IMG/VR virus record: IMGVR_UViG_3300031920_000102
Coordinates: 1-41,270 of that record
DNA: 41,270 nucleotides
Reading direction: 5' to 3' (one strand)
Source of the DNA: a virus
In this document: positions 9,248-14,923 of the stretch, in pieces
Position numbering within the stretch: position 1 is the stretch's first letter
Layout: each line of letters opens with the position of its first letter
Notes under the pieces: generated by a model
The model's database searches: none
Seen by the model: the letters and a program-made list of their open reading frames with translations, nothing else
Told to the model about the DNA's origin: nothing
Position numbers and translations under genes: made by a program

Positions 9248-9935
9248 ATTCACTATAGTCAGACATATTATATCTACCTGAAATAGAACTAACTATATTA
9301 CTGTGTGGATAATTTGGGTCTTCCGGTATATCATATCCAGAAAGTTTACTTAATGAATTACTACCACCTTCAATAAACATTTCAGCAATGTCTGATCTCT
9401 GATGTACAACATTAAGCATTTTATCCATTATTGGTAATTTTTTTTCATAATCTTGTTCTTTTCTTAATTGTGCTAATAAATTAACTAGTGGTTCAAGACC
9501 GTAATCGCTTATTCGTGATTGTCCATTTGGTCCTTCAATATAATCACCAAAATCATAATCACCTTCCCAAATACTATCCATCGTTTGATCATAATAACTA
9601 AGTTCATCTTCCATTGAACTTTGTGTATGTCCAGCTAATTCAGTGTTTGCATATAGTTTAAGTATATTACGTGTAAATATATTCTCAAACATATCCATTC
9701 CTTTTGTGTCACGAACAAAACCATATTTTATCTGATCTTCCCATATTTTTTTTAATCTTGGAAATGGTATTACGCTCCAAGGTTGTTTACCACCACCTTT
9801 TTCACGTGCATTTAAAAACCCTTCAATAACTTCTCTTAATATCTCATCTTTTAATTCATATAAGGACCAATCAATATCTTCTTCATTTAAGAATTTATTA
9901 ATCTCTTCTCTTATAATTTGCTTAACTCTGCCCAT
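9246..9935 (-). CDS. Unknown protein with capsid-targeting-like N-terminus
   Basis: 229 residues, no recognised domain. The N-terminus, GRVKQIIREEINKFLNE, is a short amphipathic helix ending in Leu-Asn-Glu at 16-18. It resembles the cleaved capsid-targeting sequences of T4-type internal virion proteins, whose prohead protease cuts after (L/I)xE. The rest is mixed, acidic, with an aromatic central part. The ATG at 9935 is chosen because the longer frame (9950) would run through the GTATTTAT promoter-like element at 9941-9948. Packaging in the virion is inference, but two or three other proteins in the window share this N-terminal form. Confidence 0.65.
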   Translation of the reverse strand: MGRVKQIIREEINKFLNEEDIDWSLYELKDEILREVIEGFLNAREKGGGKQPWSVIPFPRLKKIWEDQIKYGFVRDTKGMDMFENIFTRNILKLYANTELAGHTQSSMEDELSYYDQTMDSIWEGDYDFGDYIEGPNGQSRISDYGLEPLVNLLAQLRKEQDYEKKLPIMDKMLNVVHQRSDIAEMFIEGGSNSLSKLSGYDIPEDPNYPHSNIVSSISGRYNMSDYSE

Positions 9936-9940
9936 ATATG

Positions 9941-9948
9941 ATAAATAC
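9941..9948 (-). promoter_or_regulatory. GTATTTAT element (minus strand)
   Basis: ATAAATAC on the plus strand, i.e. GTATTTAT reading towards the gene at 9246-9935, directly before its ATG; it helps decide that start codon. Confidence 0.5.
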
Positions 9949-9995
9949 ATGTGTGTTTTATAAAAAATAAAGTACTTATAATAAACTAAAATATT

Positions 9996-10283
9996 ATGAT
10001 AAACAATATTATTCTCATGTTAAAAATATTTGTTATCGTTAACTCAGTTAATTTTATAACAGATACAATTGGTGGTAAAGTGTATGATAAAAATACAAAA
10101 AATGAGTTAGCTGGTGTTCAAATTATATGTGGTTCGGATACAACATATAGTGATATTAATGGTAATTTTATATTTAAATCAAAAAAAGATACGAATATTT
10201 TATACTTTAATTATAGCACGTATGAATCTGATACTCTTTTATTTATATTGAATGATGATCGATTTGTAAACATTAATAAATAA
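9996..10283 (+). CDS. Small secreted carboxypeptidase-regulatory-like domain protein
   Basis: 95 residues. A hydrophobic N-terminal segment (about 4-20) acts as a signal peptide or membrane anchor. It is followed by GGKVYDKNTKNELAGVQI, then TYSDINGNFIF and LYFNYSTYES. This is the beta-sandwich pattern (G.V.D..T...L.GV.I......T.sD.nG.F.i) of the CarboxypepD_reg-like domain that begins many Bacteroidota TonB-dependent receptors. A free-standing copy in a phage could be displayed in the periplasm or outer surface, for example in superinfection exclusion or receptor masking; that role is inferred. Confidence 0.65.
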   Translation: MINNIILMLKIFVIVNSVNFITDTIGGKVYDKNTKNELAGVQIICGSDTTYSDINGNFIFKSKKDTNILYFNYSTYESDTLLFILNDDRFVNINK

Positions 10284-10299
10284 AATAAGTGAAAATATT

Positions 10300-10330
10300 T
10301 TTGGTATTTATGTAACATTTTATACCTTTG
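10300..10330 (+). promoter_or_regulatory. Bacteroidota-type promoter (TTTG-N19-TACCTTTG)
   Basis: TTTG at 10300-10303 and TACCTTTG at 10323-10330 match the -33 TTTG / -7 TAnnTTTG consensus of Bacteroidota with 19-base spacing. A GTATTTAT element sits between them at 10304-10311. It would drive the small gene at 10371. Confidence 0.65.
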
Positions 10331-10370
10331 TTACGTATTTAATAATAGTACAATTTAAAATTAAATAAAA

Positions 10371-10508
10371 ATGAAATTATTTGTAGAACATATGACCGAT
10401 TTTATATCATCGACACCAAGTCGCATAGGGATTGCTATATTCTGTGGCAACACGAATATTAGAAATTCTAAGATGATCGGGTTAAACTGTGATACTAATA
10501 GTGGATAA
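10371..10508 (+). CDS. Small hypothetical protein
   Basis: 45 residues starting ATG AAA TTA, placed 40 bases after a good promoter and followed within 25 bases by a terminator, so it looks like a complete transcription unit. The peptide (MKLFVEHMTDF...) has no signal peptide and no known motif. GC content is higher than in its neighbours, so the transcript may instead act as a non-coding RNA. Confidence 0.4.
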   Translation: MKLFVEHMTDFISSTPSRIGIAIFCGNTNIRNSKMIGLNCDTNSG

Positions 10509-10531
10509 TTAAAATCCAATATAAAGCATCA

Positions 10532-10566
10532 AAAAAACCCGGTCTCGAATAAAGATCGGGTTTTTT
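10532..10566 (+). terminator. Strong Rho-independent terminator
   Basis: AAAAAACCCGGTC pairs with GATCGGGTTTTTT across a 9-base loop; it ends the unit at 10371-10508, ahead of the tRNA cluster. Confidence 0.9.
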
Positions 10567-10602
10567 GTTTTATATAATGTTCTTTGACGTATTGAATAAC
10601 TT

Positions 10603-10685
10603 GTCGGGTTTCCTGAGTGGTTGAAGGGGGTGGTTTGCAAAACCATTTGCGTAAGCACACGTGGGTTCGAATCCCTCACCCGACT
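10603..10685 (+). tRNA. tRNA-Cys(GCA) with a long variable arm
   Basis: Acceptor GTCGGGT/ACCCGAC, anticodon loop TTGCAAA (T33, anticodon GCA, A37), T-arm GTGGG-TTCGAAT-CCCTC with one mismatch, discriminator U73 as expected for tRNA-Cys, no encoded CCA. The variable region (TGC-GTAA-GCA hairpin) is of class II length, normally found only in Ser, Leu and Tyr tRNAs. Confidence 0.75.
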
Positions 10686-10688
10686 CAA

Positions 10689-10723
10689 TTTTGTCACAAA
10701 TATATACTATATTTGTGACAAAA
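10689..10723. repeat. Perfect 16-bp inverted repeat
   Basis: TTTTGTCACAAATATA and its exact complement are separated by TAC, directly downstream of tRNA-Cys. As RNA it is a terminator-like hairpin usable on either strand; as DNA it could be an operator. Confidence 0.7.
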
Positions 10724-10787
10724 AGTTTAAATATTGTCTTGTAGTTCAGTTTACTATAACACAATGTTAAGTTTTTCTAACTTTCGA

Positions 10788-10796
10788 GTATTTATT
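10788..10796 (+). promoter_or_regulatory. GTATTTATT element upstream of the HNH gene
   Basis: GTATTTATTATAAATA lies 21-29 bases before the ATG of the homing endonuclease gene and fits the recurring element. Confidence 0.5.
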
Positions 10797-10816
10797 ATAA
10801 ATAAAATGATAATAAT

Positions 10817-11422
10817 ATGATCAAAAGTATGAAAACAAAAGATAAAGTAATAGAACTTAGATTATTAGGAAAAAGTTATGGTGATATTAGTAAAAAATTA
10901 AACATTTCAAAACCAACGGTTTCATATCATTGTATTAATGCTGGGTTGAATGAACCAATTGATGGTCGAAAAATATTAACGAAAGATGAGATTGTGGAAC
11001 TTAATTACTATTATAAAACACATACTATTCTCGAAACAGCAAATAAATTTAATGTATCTCGAACAACTGTTCTTGCAAATACTGAAAATAAAAGGATTGT
11101 TTTAAATGAAATTGAAAAGAGGAAAAGAAATTACGAAAGAGTAAAAAATAGAAGACAAAAATTAAAAGAAAAGGGTGTTGAATATTTGGGTGGTAAATGT
11201 ATGAAATGTGGTTATGATAAATGTATTGCTGTGTTAGAGTTTCACTATAGAAATCCAGAGGATAAAGAATTTGGTATTTCACGATATCAAAATTTGAGTT
11301 GGATGAGAATAATGGTAGAACTTGATAAATGTGATTTATTGTGTTCAAATTGTCATAAAGAAAAACATTATGAGGAACATTGGGATGTATCTCCTCACGC
11401 TGATAACGTGTTGAAAGAGTAA
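10817..11422 (+). CDS. HNH homing endonuclease with N-terminal helix-turn-helix domains
   Basis: 201 residues. Two helix-turn-helix segments come first (GKSYGDISKKLNISKPTVSYH, about 19-39, and a second near 65-85). They are followed by a basic linker and a zinc-bound HNH module (CMKCGYDKC...LEFHYR...CDLLCSNCHKEKH). It would nick or cut DNA at a homing site. It lies inside the tRNA cluster with its own promoter-like element, as expected for a free-standing homing endonuclease. The last ~14 codons run through the 5' half of a tRNA-like sequence, so its natural end was probably nearer codon 187. ATG 10829 is an alternative start. Confidence 0.8.
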   Translation: MIKSMKTKDKVIELRLLGKSYGDISKKLNISKPTVSYHCINAGLNEPIDGRKILTKDEIVELNYYYKTHTILETANKFNVSRTTVLANTENKRIVLNEIEKRKRNYERVKNRRQKLKEKGVEYLGGKCMKCGYDKCIAVLEFHYRNPEDKEFGISRYQNLSWMRIMVELDKCDLLCSNCHKEKHYEEHWDVSPHADNVLKE

Positions 11423-11458
11423 TTGGTTACATGTGAGTTCAATTCTCACCTTCCCAAC
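11381..11458 (+). tRNA. tRNA-Ile(GAT)-like gene, D-arm degenerate
   Basis: Acceptor TGGGATG/CTTCCCA (one mismatch), discriminator A, and an encoded CCA are present. The loop CTGATAA (anticodon GAT) sits on a CACG/CGTG stem, and the T-arm GTGAG-TTCAATT-CTCAC is perfect. The D-arm lacks its loop and 3' strand, and the variable region holds an extra GTAA-TTGG-TTAC hairpin. It may be a decayed tRNA or an unusual one; the HNH reading frame overlaps its 5' half. Confidence 0.45.
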
Positions 11459-11547
11459 CACAGTACTGGTAAAAAATGGATCAGGTTTACACAATATACA
11501 TGTCACTATGTGTAAAATGAGAGTGAAACCCTCTCTACAGTGAGCAT

Positions 11548-11632
11548 GGAAGGATGGCAGAGTCTGGCTTATAGCGATAGTCTTGAAAACTATTGGGGGT
11601 AACCTCCGGGGGTTCGAATCCCTCTCCTTCCG
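11548..11632 (+). tRNA. tRNA-Ser(TGA)
   Basis: Class II tRNA: acceptor GGAAGGA/TCCTTCC, loop CTTGAAA (anticodon TGA), long variable arm, T-arm GGGGG-TTCGAAT-CCCTC, discriminator G73 as required for serine; CCA not encoded. Confidence 0.9.
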
Positions 11633-11820
11633 CAAACAAGTAAATAGGTTAACTGCAGTGATTTTTTACTTGGGTTTTTGATTTGGATAATACACTGCCC
11701 TAATGTTCTGTATGGTGGTTATAGTTTAAAGGTAAAATATTAAACATTATGATCATTTTCTGAGACATTTTAGAATTTTGAAATACTTTCGGGGATCGTG
11801 AGTGGGAGGCTCACATCAAA
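11633..11820. other. Non-coding spacer with hairpins in the tRNA cluster
   Basis: No open frame or complete tRNA. Visible are AAGTAAA/TTTACTT and GCAGTG/CACTGC pairings near 11638-11700, GTTTAA/TTAAAC near 11728-11750, and GTGAG-tgggag-GCTCAC near 11799-11815. A D-arm-like string at 11720-11740 suggests tRNA debris. Confidence 0.4.
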
Positions 11821-11922
11821 AACCATTGATTTGGAATTGTAGCTCCAACTGGTAGAGCACCTGAGTGAAGTTCAGGGTGTTGGCAGTTCGAATCTGTCCA
11901 ATTCCACTTCCCACCAATGGTT
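11821..11922. repeat. 8-bp inverted repeat enclosing tRNA-Phe
   Basis: AACCATTG (11821-11828) and CAATGGTT (11915-11922) are exact complements that could pair in the precursor RNA and enclose tRNA-Phe, like a processing stem. Confidence 0.45.
11833..11906 (+). tRNA. tRNA-Phe(GAA)
   Basis: Acceptor GGAATTG/CAATTCC, D-arm GCTC...GAGC, anticodon stem CCTGA/TCAGG with loop GTGAAGT (anticodon GAA), T-arm GGCAG-TTCGAAT-CTGTC, discriminator A; no encoded CCA. Confidence 0.9.
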
Positions 11923-11934
11923 ATACGATAATCC

Positions 11935-11962
11935 TATCATCTTCACCACCATTAAGATGATA
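11935..11962. other. Hairpin between tRNA-Phe and tRNA-Gly
   Basis: TATCATCTT and AAGATGATA are perfect 9-bp arms around a 10-base loop; possible processing or transcription-pausing structure. Confidence 0.5.
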
Positions 11963-11974
11963 AAAATCGTAACT

Positions 11975-12045
11975 GCGAGATGTAGCTTAATGATAAAGCA
12001 TCAGATTTCCAATCTGAGGACGGGGTTTGATTCCCACATTTCGCT
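11975..12045 (+). tRNA. tRNA-Gly(TCC)
   Basis: Acceptor GCGAGAT/ATTTCGC (one G-U), anticodon stem TCAGA/TCTGA with loop TTTCCAA (anticodon TCC), T-loop TTTGATT, discriminator U typical of tRNA-Gly. Confidence 0.88.
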
Positions 12046-12089
12046 CACATCCGGGATGATCCATTGCTGAATCGCAGTGCCCGGTCCAT

Positions 12090-12161
12090 GCCAACCATAG
12101 CTTAACTGGCAAAGCACCTGATTTGTAATCAGGGTATGCGGTTCGAATCCGATGGTTGGCT
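12090..12161 (+). tRNA. tRNA-Thr(TGT)
   Basis: Class I tRNA: acceptor GCCAACC/GGTTGGC, anticodon stem CCTGA/TCAGG with loop TTTGTAA (anticodon TGT), T-loop TTCGAAT, discriminator U. The 35 bases before it fold as CCGGG..CCCGG around CATTGC..GCAGTG. Confidence 0.92.
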
Positions 12162-12174
12162 CAAATATAACTAG

Positions 12175-12256
12175 CAACATATTACTAGTTAAGTGTAAAA
12201 ATGCTACTTAAGTAGCAATATATTACTAGTTAAGTGTAAAAATGCTACTCAGGTAG
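12175..12256. repeat. Two tandem copies of a 41-bp repeat
   Basis: Copies at 12175-12215 and 12216-12256 differ at three positions. Each ends in a GCTACTyArGTAG palindrome, perfect in the first copy. TAACTAG/CTAGTTA overlaps the left boundary. It lies between tRNA-Thr and tRNA-Met. Confidence 0.85.
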
Positions 12257-12263
12257 TAATTAT

Positions 12264-12338
12264 TGTCCCATAGCATAGTCTGGTCAATGCGGTTCGCTCA
12301 TAACGAAAAGATCGGGGGTTCAAATCCCTCTGGGACAA
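12264..12338 (+). tRNA. tRNA-Met(CAT) (or CAT-anticodon tRNA-Ile)
   Basis: Acceptor TGTCCCA/TGGGACA, loop CTCATAA (anticodon CAT), T-arm GGGGG-TTCAAAT-CCCTC, discriminator A. A lysidine-modified Ile tRNA also carries CAT, and the sequence alone does not decide. The outermost anticodon-stem pair is mismatched. Confidence 0.85.
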
Positions 12339-12355
12339 CAATATAATAAATATTT

Positions 12356-12427
12356 GCTTGGATAGCTCAGAGGTAGAGCGTTCGCCTGTTAAGCGAAGGG
12401 TCGGGATATCGTAATTCTCTCCAAGCG
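12356..12427 (+). tRNA. tRNA-Asn(GTT)
   Basis: Acceptor GCTTGGA/TCCAAGC, D-arm GCTC..GAGC, anticodon stem TTCGC/GCGAA with loop CTGTTAA (anticodon GTT), discriminator G. The T-arm is irregular (GGGAT-ATCGTAA-TTCTC), lacking the usual TTCRA loop. Confidence 0.82.
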
Positions 12428-12429
12428 CA

Positions 12430-12543
12430 AATCAATATATTAAAGAAATTGAAGAAACATCATATTCAGTAATTGGACGTAAATATGGTGTTAGTGGTAA
12501 TACTGTAAAAAAATGGATTAAATATTATGAAAAAATTAATTAA
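12430..12543 (+). pseudogene. C-terminal remnant of a homing endonuclease (helix-turn-helix piece)
   Basis: With no start codon, the frame reads ...EETSYSVIGRKYGVSGNTVKKWIK..., the DNA-binding tail common at the end of HNH-type homing endonucleases. It runs straight out of the 3' end of tRNA-Asn, so an endonuclease gene that once sat beside or in this tRNA has been deleted except for its last ~37 codons. Confidence 0.6.
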
Positions 12544-12579
12544 ATTGATTATATTTACCAATTAATTAAAAACAATTAT

Positions 12580-12945
12580 ATGAGAACTTTAGGTAGTAGA
12601 AAAATTAACGTAAAAAAAGACAAATTGATTGAAACAATCAAGGAAAATAAAACAAATCATATTGTGGAATATGAAAAAGCTGTTGTTGCTTATAAAGAAG
12701 AAGCACTTTGTCAATTATCTGAATTAACTGGTAAAGTAAATGCTGGTGAGTTAGATGTTCGATTGGATTTAATCACACCAATCAATAATGTAGATAATTA
12801 TGATAAAATAATTCAAATGTTTGAATGGGAAGTTAAGGATGTTGTTGAACTAGAACAAGATGAGTTCAGAGAATATGTTCAGGATGAAACTGAATTTGCT
12901 GTAAGTGCTAAATTTTCAAACTCTGTATATTCTCTAGGAAGATAA
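12580..12945 (+). CDS. Hypothetical phage protein
   Basis: 121 residues, no recognised domain. It begins with a basic stretch (MRTLGSRKINVKKDKLIETI) and continues as a charged, mostly helical chain with two acidic stretches, without signal peptide or membrane segment. A TATATTTACC string 20-30 bases upstream of the ATG may be its promoter -7 region. Its stop codon touches the A-run that opens the structured RNA at 12946, so that RNA could be its 3' untranslated region. Confidence 0.6.
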   Translation: MRTLGSRKINVKKDKLIETIKENKTNHIVEYEKAVVAYKEEALCQLSELTGKVNAGELDVRLDLITPINNVDNYDKIIQMFEWEVKDVVELEQDEFREYVQDETEFAVSAKFSNSVYSLGR

Positions 12946-13158
12946 AAAAAAAGTTAATTGGATGTGCTGTGAAATCAATTGTAGATATACAATTAGAAAG
13001 GTGAGTTTCGAAACTCGTGTAATAATTCAAGGTGAATAAGCCAAGGTGAAGCCAAGTAATAGAATAACACATCACACACCATCTGCTGGTGCACAATAAA
13101 ACTTATAAAGCAGCGAAGAATAGGGGATAATATGGTGTCCTATCAATTAACTTTTTTT
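12946..13158 (+). ncRNA. Structured RNA of ~210 nt closed by a long-range stem
   Basis: AAAAAAAGTTAATTG (12946-12960) can pair with CAATTAACTTTTTTT (13144-13158). Enclosed are AATTGTA-GATA-TACAATT, GAGTT-TCGA-AACTC, CACCA-TCTGC-TGGTG and ATAGG...CCTAT hairpins. There is no open frame of note. The class is unknown; it could be a free RNA, a 3' structure of the upstream gene, or a leader controlling the deoxyribosyltransferase gene at 13175. Confidence 0.6.
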
Positions 13159-13174
13159 AAAAAACAAAAACAAT

Positions 13175-13753
13175 ATGAAAAAATCAATTTATTTAGCTGG
13201 TCCTGATGTCTTTTTATCAAATGCAATCGAGGTTGGTAAACAAAAAGTAGAACTATGTGAAGAATATGGTTTTATTGGTCACTACCCCCTTGATAATGTC
13301 ATAAAAGAACTCTCGGATAAAGATTTGGATTTATATTCAAAAGGTCTTTTAATATCTAAAGTAAATGAAGATACTATTAGGAAATCTGATATTGTTCTAG
13401 CTAACTTAACCCCCTTTAGATCACCAAGTGCTGATGTTGGTACTGTTTATGAATTAGGGTTTGGTAGAAGTTTAGGTAAATTACTTTGTGGTTATAGTAA
13501 TGTATCTAAATTATATTCAGATAGAGTAACAAACAGTGGATTATCTGATCATATTTTAATTGCTGATGATGGGATGGAGATAGAAGAATTCCAAATGGTA
13601 GATAATTTAATGATTGTTGGGGGTATTGTTGCAAGTGGTGGTTTTATTGTAATTAATGACGTTGATCATATTTATACTAATTTAAAAATGTTTGAAGATT
13701 GTTTATCTGAATTAAAGATACGTCTTGAGAAATACCCAGAGTATTTAATATAA
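13175..13753 (+). CDS. Nucleoside 2-deoxyribosyltransferase
   Basis: 192 residues. IYLAGPDVF at the N-terminus, DIVLANLTPFRSPSADVGT and the catalytic-Glu segment VYELGFG are the landmarks of the Nuc_deoxyrib_tr family, which exchanges bases between deoxynucleosides or hydrolyses deoxynucleotides. Length is slightly above the usual ~160. It is cytoplasmic. Its role here would be recycling host deoxynucleosides for phage DNA, alongside NrdJ and the diphosphohydrolase-nucleotidase fusion. A small membrane protein follows after 6 bases and is probably co-transcribed. Confidence 0.85.
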   Translation: MKKSIYLAGPDVFLSNAIEVGKQKVELCEEYGFIGHYPLDNVIKELSDKDLDLYSKGLLISKVNEDTIRKSDIVLANLTPFRSPSADVGTVYELGFGRSLGKLLCGYSNVSKLYSDRVTNSGLSDHILIADDGMEIEEFQMVDNLMIVGGIVASGGFIVINDVDHIYTNLKMFEDCLSELKIRLEKYPEYLI

Positions 13754-13759
13754 AAAGAT

Positions 13760-13990
13760 ATGGGAAATTTAAAAGAAACATTAGTTAGTAGTTTAAAACT
13801 AGGATTAAGAATTTTAGTTAGTTTAATACCGTACATTGTAATAATTTTAATAGGGGTTGTAGTTGGATTAATATTTAAAAACTCTGTAGTTGGGGTACTT
13901 ACATTTTTCGGACTCTTAGCAGGTTTTATCATTTATATTATGATTCGAACTTTAGTCCAGAAAATCAAAGATAAAAGAAAAAAAGAATAA
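13760..13990 (+). CDS. Small membrane protein with two transmembrane helices
   Basis: 76 residues. Two hydrophobic segments, about 17-35 and 43-62, are separated by a short KNSVVG turn and end in a Lys/Arg-rich cytoplasmic tail. The topology resembles phage holin-like or small inner-membrane proteins, but there is no lysis cassette nearby, so no function is assigned. Confidence 0.6.
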   Translation: MGNLKETLVSSLKLGLRILVSLIPYIVIILIGVVVGLIFKNSVVGVLTFFGLLAGFIIYIMIRTLVQKIKDKRKKE

Positions 13991-13994
13991 TAAT

Positions 13995-14079
13995 GCCGGG
14001 TTCGCATAGTGGTCGATTGCGCTGGATTTGTAATCCAGATTCATTTATGAACACGTCAGTTCGAATCTGACACTCGGCT
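13995..14079 (+). tRNA. tRNA with Thr anticodon (TGT) but a long variable arm
   Basis: Acceptor GCCGGGT/ACTCGGC, anticodon stem CTGGA/TCCAG with loop TTTGTAA (TGT), variable arm containing TTCA-TTTA-TGAA, T-arm GTCAG-TTCGAAT-CTGAC, discriminator U. A normal class I tRNA-Thr(TGT) is already present at 12090. A Tyr reading (GTA) would break the anticodon stem. Confidence 0.75.
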
Positions 14080-14107
14080 CAAAAATATTAATTTAAATTT
14101 TATTGTT

Positions 14108-14503
14108 ATGACATTACAAGAACAGATTAGAGAAGACATGATCCAAGCAATGAAGGATAAGAATGTCGAAGTTAGAGATATTCTTCGTGTTGCTGCTGGT
14201 GAATTTGGTAGGGTAGGTAAAGACCTCACTAATGAACAAGTTATTAAAGTGATAAAAAAAATGGTTGAAAACGCTAAAGAACTTGAAAACCTTTCTGAAG
14301 CAAAAATTCTTGAAGTATATTTACCAAGTATGATTGGTGAAGGTCAGATTAAGATAATTGTTGCTAATATTATAAATGAACATAACTATTCCGGAATGCA
14401 AGACATGGGAAAAGTGATGGGTGAGATTAAAAAATTACCAACAGCATCCCAAATTGATGGTAAAACATCAAGTGGTATCGTTAAACAATTGTTGAGTCAA
14501 TAG
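14108..14503 (+). CDS. YqeY/GatB-like domain protein
   Basis: 131 residues. The pattern matches the GatB/YqeY family: an N-terminal MTLQEQIREDMIQAMKDKN helix, ILEVYLPSMIGEGQI, and the MGKVMGEIKK...DGKTSSGIVKQLL C-terminal helix, with length close to the family's ~148. Bacterial YqeY resembles the tRNA-binding tail domain of the GatB amidotransferase subunit. Its exact role is unsettled, but a tRNA-linked function suits its place between two tRNA genes. A 6-bp hairpin (14491-14509) spans its stop codon. Confidence 0.75.
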   Translation: MTLQEQIREDMIQAMKDKNVEVRDILRVAAGEFGRVGKDLTNEQVIKVIKKMVENAKELENLSEAKILEVYLPSMIGEGQIKIIVANIINEHNYSGMQDMGKVMGEIKKLPTASQIDGKTSSGIVKQLLSQ

Positions 14504-14509
14504 CTCAAC
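14491..14509 (+). other. Hairpin spanning the YqeY stop codon, before tRNA-Arg
   Basis: GTTGAG/CTCAAC around the stop codon, five bases upstream of the tRNA-Arg acceptor stem; may separate the mRNA from the tRNA. Confidence 0.4.
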
Positions 14510-14514
14510 TAAAT

Positions 14515-14588
14515 GCCCTCGTAGCTCAACTGGATAGAGCACCAGATTTCTAATCTGGATGTTGTGGGTTCGAGTCCCTCCGGGGGTA
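14515..14588 (+). tRNA. tRNA-Arg(TCT)
   Basis: Acceptor GCCCTCG/CGGGGGT (with G-U pairs), anticodon stem CCAGA/TCTGG with loop TTTCTAA (TCT), T-arm GTGGG-TTCGAGT-CCCTC, discriminator A. It decodes AGA, a codon much used by AT-rich genomes such as this one. Confidence 0.9.
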
Positions 14589-14590
14589 CT

Positions 14591-14923
14591 ATGACAAAAG
14601 AAGAATTGTATATGGAAGTTGGTGCTAAACTTGACCCAAAATTTGGGTGTATGTTTATAAGTATTGTCAACTTAAAGAAACATAAGAAATTTGAGAAGTT
14701 CTTAGTGAAAAGAGGATTTCAAAAAGAAGTACATAGACCGGGTTTTATGCATGGTGTTTATGTGACATTTTTTGATGGTGATGGAAGGTATATGAATAAC
14801 TCTGTCTTTAGATTTAGAAGAGGTGCTAGAGGTCGTTGGAAAAAATCATTATCTAATCAATGGCTTCAAAGTTCACAAAAAGATGATAATATTATTAAGG
14901 AATTTATAAAACAGAAAAAATGA
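14591..14923 (+). CDS. Hypothetical protein, coupled to NADAR gene
   Basis: 110 residues, no recognised family. The ATG at 14591 follows the tRNA-Arg end by two bases; a longer frame from 14564 lies inside the tRNA and is rejected. It has a hydrophobic GCMFISIVNL segment, Lys/Arg-rich stretches and an RFRRGARGRWKK basic patch suggesting nucleic-acid or phosphate binding. It overlaps the NADAR gene at ATGA, so the two are translationally coupled and perhaps act together. Confidence 0.65.
   Translation: MTKEELYMEVGAKLDPKFGCMFISIVNLKKHKKFEKFLVKRGFQKEVHRPGFMHGVYVTFFDGDGRYMNNSVFRFRRGARGRWKKSLSNQWLQSSQKDDNIIKEFIKQKK

Noticed and set aside
10737-10786. tRNA-like string TGTAGTTCAG...TTCTAAC...TTTCGAG before the HNH gene
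   Set aside because: A D-arm-like and an anticodon-arm-like segment are present but there is no T-arm and no acceptor pairing; at most a fragment.
11459-11547. Possible tRNA between tRNA-Ile-like and tRNA-Ser
   Set aside because: CACAGTA/TACAGTG and GAGAG-TGAAACC-CTCTC pair, but the T-loop is not TTCRA, the anticodon loop has six bases, and it would overlap the encoded CCA of the preceding gene.
11700-11800. Possible further tRNA (TATAGTTTAAAGGTAAAAT string)
   Set aside because: No consistent acceptor, anticodon and T-arm set could be built.
12175-12256. CRISPR-like array
   Set aside because: Only two directly abutting copies with no spacers; a tandem duplication.
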